Source: Meridianimarinicoccus sp. MJW13 (GTDB taxonomy: Bacteria; Pseudomonadota; Alphaproteobacteria; Rhodobacterales; Rhodobacteraceae). From it: a stretch of 64,000 nucleotides of DNA. Position numbers and translations under genes: made by a program. The stretch is from assembly GCF_014901205.1 (NCBI RefSeq), contig NZ_JACNMU010000008.1:124001-188000 (forward strand). The letters run 5' to 3'. Each line of letters begins with the position of its first letter. Positions within the stretch are counted from its first letter, which is position 1. The notes beneath the pieces are model-generated. The model was not told where the DNA came from and did no database searches. It saw only the letters and a program-made list of their open reading frames with translations. Of this stretch, positions 61,790 to 64,000 are shown in pieces.

Positions 61790-62848
61790 ATGGCTGGCGT
61801 CACCCTGAATGCAGTCCGCAAGGACTACGGCACCTTCCTGGCCATTCCCGAGCTTGACTTGGAAATCGAAGATGGCGAGTTTTGCGTGTTTGTCGGGCCG
61901 TCCGGCTGCGGAAAGTCGACCTTGCTGCGCACGATCGCGGGGCTGGAAGACCTGACCGATGGCCAGATCCTGATTGGCGATCAGGACGTCAGTGATCGCC
62001 ATCCGGGCGAGCGTGGCGTGGCGATGGTATTTCAGAACTACGCGCTGTATCCGCATATGAACGTGCGCCAGAACATGGGCTACGCACTGCGATTGGCCCG
62101 CGAACCCAAAAGCACGATCAGCCAGAAAGTCGAACGCGCCGCCGACATCCTTGGTCTGCGCGATCATCTGGACAGAAAGCCCGCCGAGCTTTCGGGCGGT
62201 CAGCGGCAACGGGTGGCCATCGGACGGGCCATTGTGCGCAATCCGAAGGTCTTTCTGTTCGACGAGCCGCTGTCCAATCTGGATGCCGAGTTGCGGACCA
62301 GAATGCGGCTGGAATTGTCGGAACTGCATCAGACCCTCAGCACGACCATGATCTACGTGACCCATGATCAGGTCGAGGCCATGACGCTGGCCGACAAGAT
62401 CGTCGTTCTGCGCGCCGGACGCATCGAACAGGTGGGCTCTCCGCTGGAGTTGTATGACAACCCCGTCAACAAGTTCGTCGCGGGTTTTCTCGGATCCCCC
62501 AGCATGAATTTCCTGCCGGCAACGATGACCGCGAACGGTCTGCAATTTGCCGATCTGGATGGCGCCTGTGTGGACTTTGGCACCGAACCGACGCCCGGCA
62601 AGGTCGTCATGGTCGGCATCCGGCCAGAGCATCTTGAAATCAGCGAAGACGGAGCCCCCTTGCCGCTGCGATCGGTCGAACAACTGGGCGGCGTCACCTA
62701 TGGCTATGCAATCCTGCAATCCGGCGAGGAATTCTGCGTTGACCTGAAAGGCCGCCGCGACATTCGGGCAGGCGACACCATCCGTCTGCTCATTCCCCCG
62801 TCACGCGCACTGGTCTTTGACGCGGATACGGAACTTCGAATTCGATAA
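61790..62848 (+). CDS. Sugar-type ABC transporter ATPase (MalK/UgpC family)
   Basis: A 352-residue ATPase with a C-terminal MOI/TOBE regulatory domain. Walker A GPSGCGKST (about 36-44), signature LSGGQRQRVAIGRA, Walker B VFLFDEPLSNLD and switch VTHDQVEAMT are all intact. The C-terminal part (about 240-350) has GIRPEHLEI. It energises uptake of a carbohydrate or polyol. It is followed by a matching binding-protein gene; permeases lie beyond the window. Confidence 0.92.
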   Translation: MAGVTLNAVRKDYGTFLAIPELDLEIEDGEFCVFVGPSGCGKSTLLRTIAGLEDLTDGQILIGDQDVSDRHPGERGVAMVFQNYALYPHMNVRQNMGYALRLAREPKSTISQKVERAADILGLRDHLDRKPAELSGGQRQRVAIGRAIVRNPKVFLFDEPLSNLDAELRTRMRLELSELHQTLSTTMIYVTHDQVEAMTLADKIVVLRAGRIEQVGSPLELYDNPVNKFVAGFLGSPSMNFLPATMTANGLQFADLDGACVDFGTEPTPGKVVMVGIRPEHLEISEDGAPLPLRSVEQLGGVTYGYAILQSGEEFCVDLKGRRDIRAGDTIRLLIPPSRALVFDADTELRIR

Positions 62849-62888
62849 TCGACGCCGACAACTGACAGACAACATCTGGGAGGATACC

Positions 62889-64000
62889 ATGTCTAAATCA
62901 CAATGGCTGCAAAGCTCTGCGCTGGCCCTGGCATTGGGGCTGACGGCGGCTTCGGCTTCGGCCGAAACGCTGCGGGTCTATTTCAACGCCGGACACGCCT
63001 ACGACACCTATCTTGAGGCCATCGCGCAATTCGAAGCCGACAACCCCGGCTGGGAAGTTCAGTTCGAAAAGTTCCAGTGGCCGGATCTGCGCACCAAGCT
63101 GGTTGCCGATTTCGCTGCCGACAACGCGCCGGACCTGGTGGCGACGGCGGGCGGCTGGGTGCCGGAATTCGCGTTTCAGGACCTGTTGCTGCCGCTGGAT
63201 GATCTGGCCGCCCGGGATCAGGCCGAGTTCGATTTCCCCGGCGACTGGTTTGACCCAGCCATTGCCAAGAACACCGTGAACGGCAAGATTTACGGCCTGC
63301 AAATCCACCTGACCTGCGCCACGCTTGTCTACAACAAGGACATGCTGGCCGAGGCAGGCTATGACGCGCCGCCCACCACCTGGGACGAATTCCGCGAGGT
63401 GGCCATAGCCACCACCAAGCCGGGCGTCTTCGGCTTCGCGCCCAATTCGTCGTTCTTCTATTACTGGCCCTGGGTGTTCCAGAACGGTGGCGAGTACTTT
63501 GACACCGAAACCGGCGAAGTCGGGTTCGGCTCCGAGGAAACCATCGGCGCGATGCAATTCCTGGCCGACCTGATCCACAAGGACCGCGCGGCCCCCGTGC
63601 CGGTGGCGGGTGCCGACTATGAAGGGCCGCAAAAGCTGTTCACCTCGGAACGCGCCGCGATGATCCTGACCGGCCCCTGGGACATCAACCCAATCCGCAC
63701 CGGCAACCCTGACCTGAACTGGGCCGTTGCGCCGTCGCTGTCGAATGCGACGCAGGCAACCGTGCAGGGCGGCGTTGCGCTTGCCATTCCGAAAGGCGCC
63801 CAGCATGCCGACATGGCGTGGGATCTGGCAAAGCGCCTGACCGATGTCGAGGTCGAGGTCGCGACCTCGTTGCAATACTCGATGACCATGCCGCGGAAAT
63901 CCTGGCTTGCGGATGAGCGTGTGCAGGCCGACCCGCTGCTGGGTCAGTTCGGGTCCTGCCTGCCCTATTCCAAGGACGTGCAACTGCCCCTGACGCTGAC
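62889..64000 (+). CDS. ABC sugar-binding protein, 3' end outside window
   Basis: At least 370 residues, still open at the right edge. Signal peptide of about 25 residues (cleavage near SASAE), then an extracellular solute-binding family 1 fold: YFNAGHAYDTYLEAIAQFE, NAPDLVATAGGW, LTCATLVYNKDMLAEAGYD, PTTWDEFREVA, FFYYWPWVFQNGGEYFD and AMILTGPWDIN. ATG 62889 follows GGGAGGATACC. Partner of the ATPase gene 40 bp upstream; ligand probably a sugar or polyol. Confidence 0.9.
   Translation, partial: MSKSQWLQSSALALALGLTAASASAETLRVYFNAGHAYDTYLEAIAQFEADNPGWEVQFEKFQWPDLRTKLVADFAADNAPDLVATAGGWVPEFAFQDLLLPLDDLAARDQAEFDFPGDWFDPAIAKNTVNGKIYGLQIHLTCATLVYNKDMLAEAGYDAPPTTWDEFREVAIATTKPGVFGFAPNSSFFYYWPWVFQNGGEYFDTETGEVGFGSEETIGAMQFLADLIHKDRAAPVPVAGADYEGPQKLFTSERAAMILTGPWDINPIRTGNPDLNWAVAPSLSNATQATVQGGVALAIPKGAQHADMAWDLAKRLTDVEVEVATSLQYSMTMPRKSWLADERVQADPLLGQFGSCLPYSKDVQLPLTL

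Overview
The window is high-GC DNA whose gene content and order point to an alphaproteobacterium of the Rhodobacterales (Roseobacter-type). This inference rests on family likeness: a TAXI-TRAP importer, Liv-type transport genes paired with their own ETF and a DmdC-like acyl-CoA dehydrogenase, an hmgA-maiA-fahA tyrosine block under a MarR regulator, and several small proteins that I associate with this order. I see no tRNA, rRNA, CRISPR array, intact insertion sequence or prophage.

Layout. 0-1.8 kb: the end of a DUF3604 protein and an outer-membrane barrel. 1.8-6.1 kb (minus): a transglutaminase-like protease, a zinc-ribbon protein, two related small proteins, a secreted Cys-rich repeat protein and a Crp/Fnr regulator. 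6.2-8.6 kb: small conserved proteins, a decayed stretch, 5-formyl-THF cyclo-ligase and a candidate 6S RNA. 8.8-14.4 kb: a TetR regulator facing cytochrome b561 and an RND pump across a perfect palindrome. 14.5-27.3 kb: a sensor kinase/response regulator pair divergent from a carboxylic-acid module (CoA ligase, five-gene ABC importer, EtfBA, acyl-CoA dehydrogenase). 27.6-32.3 kb: a rhomboid-like protein and a cyoABCD quinol oxidase. 32.4-40.9 kb: an apparent envelope-stress block (PepSY protein, response regulator, kinase, small membrane protein, CorA transporter, HtrA protease, MprF). 41-44.2 kb: an exported amidohydrolase, then 1.3 kb without a convincing gene. 44.2-46.2 kb: a seven-repeat FG-GAP protein. 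46.4-53.7 kb: SulP, a cytoplasmic sulfatase and a TAXI-TRAP importer, divergent from an IclR regulator. 53.9-58.5 kb: homogentisate catabolism. 58.6-61.4 kb: an alkylsulfatase homologue lacking its zinc motif, and a second barrel. 61.8 kb to the end: the start of a sugar-type ABC importer.

How the parts work together. The 17.4-27.3 kb module looks like a complete route for taking in an acid, making its CoA thioester, oxidising it and passing electrons to a dedicated ETF. The 46.4-52.8 kb operon looks like import of a sulfate (or phosphonate) ester, hydrolysis in the cytoplasm and handling of the released anion by SulP. In the 34-38 kb block, three copies of an 18-bp palindrome (about CATTACA-N4-TGTAATG) lie upstream of the PepSY/two-component genes, the small membrane protein and the HtrA protease, suggesting one shared regulon. 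The most unusual single gene is the alkylsulfatase homologue at 58.6-60.4 kb, whose frame is intact although the HxHxDH segment is missing.
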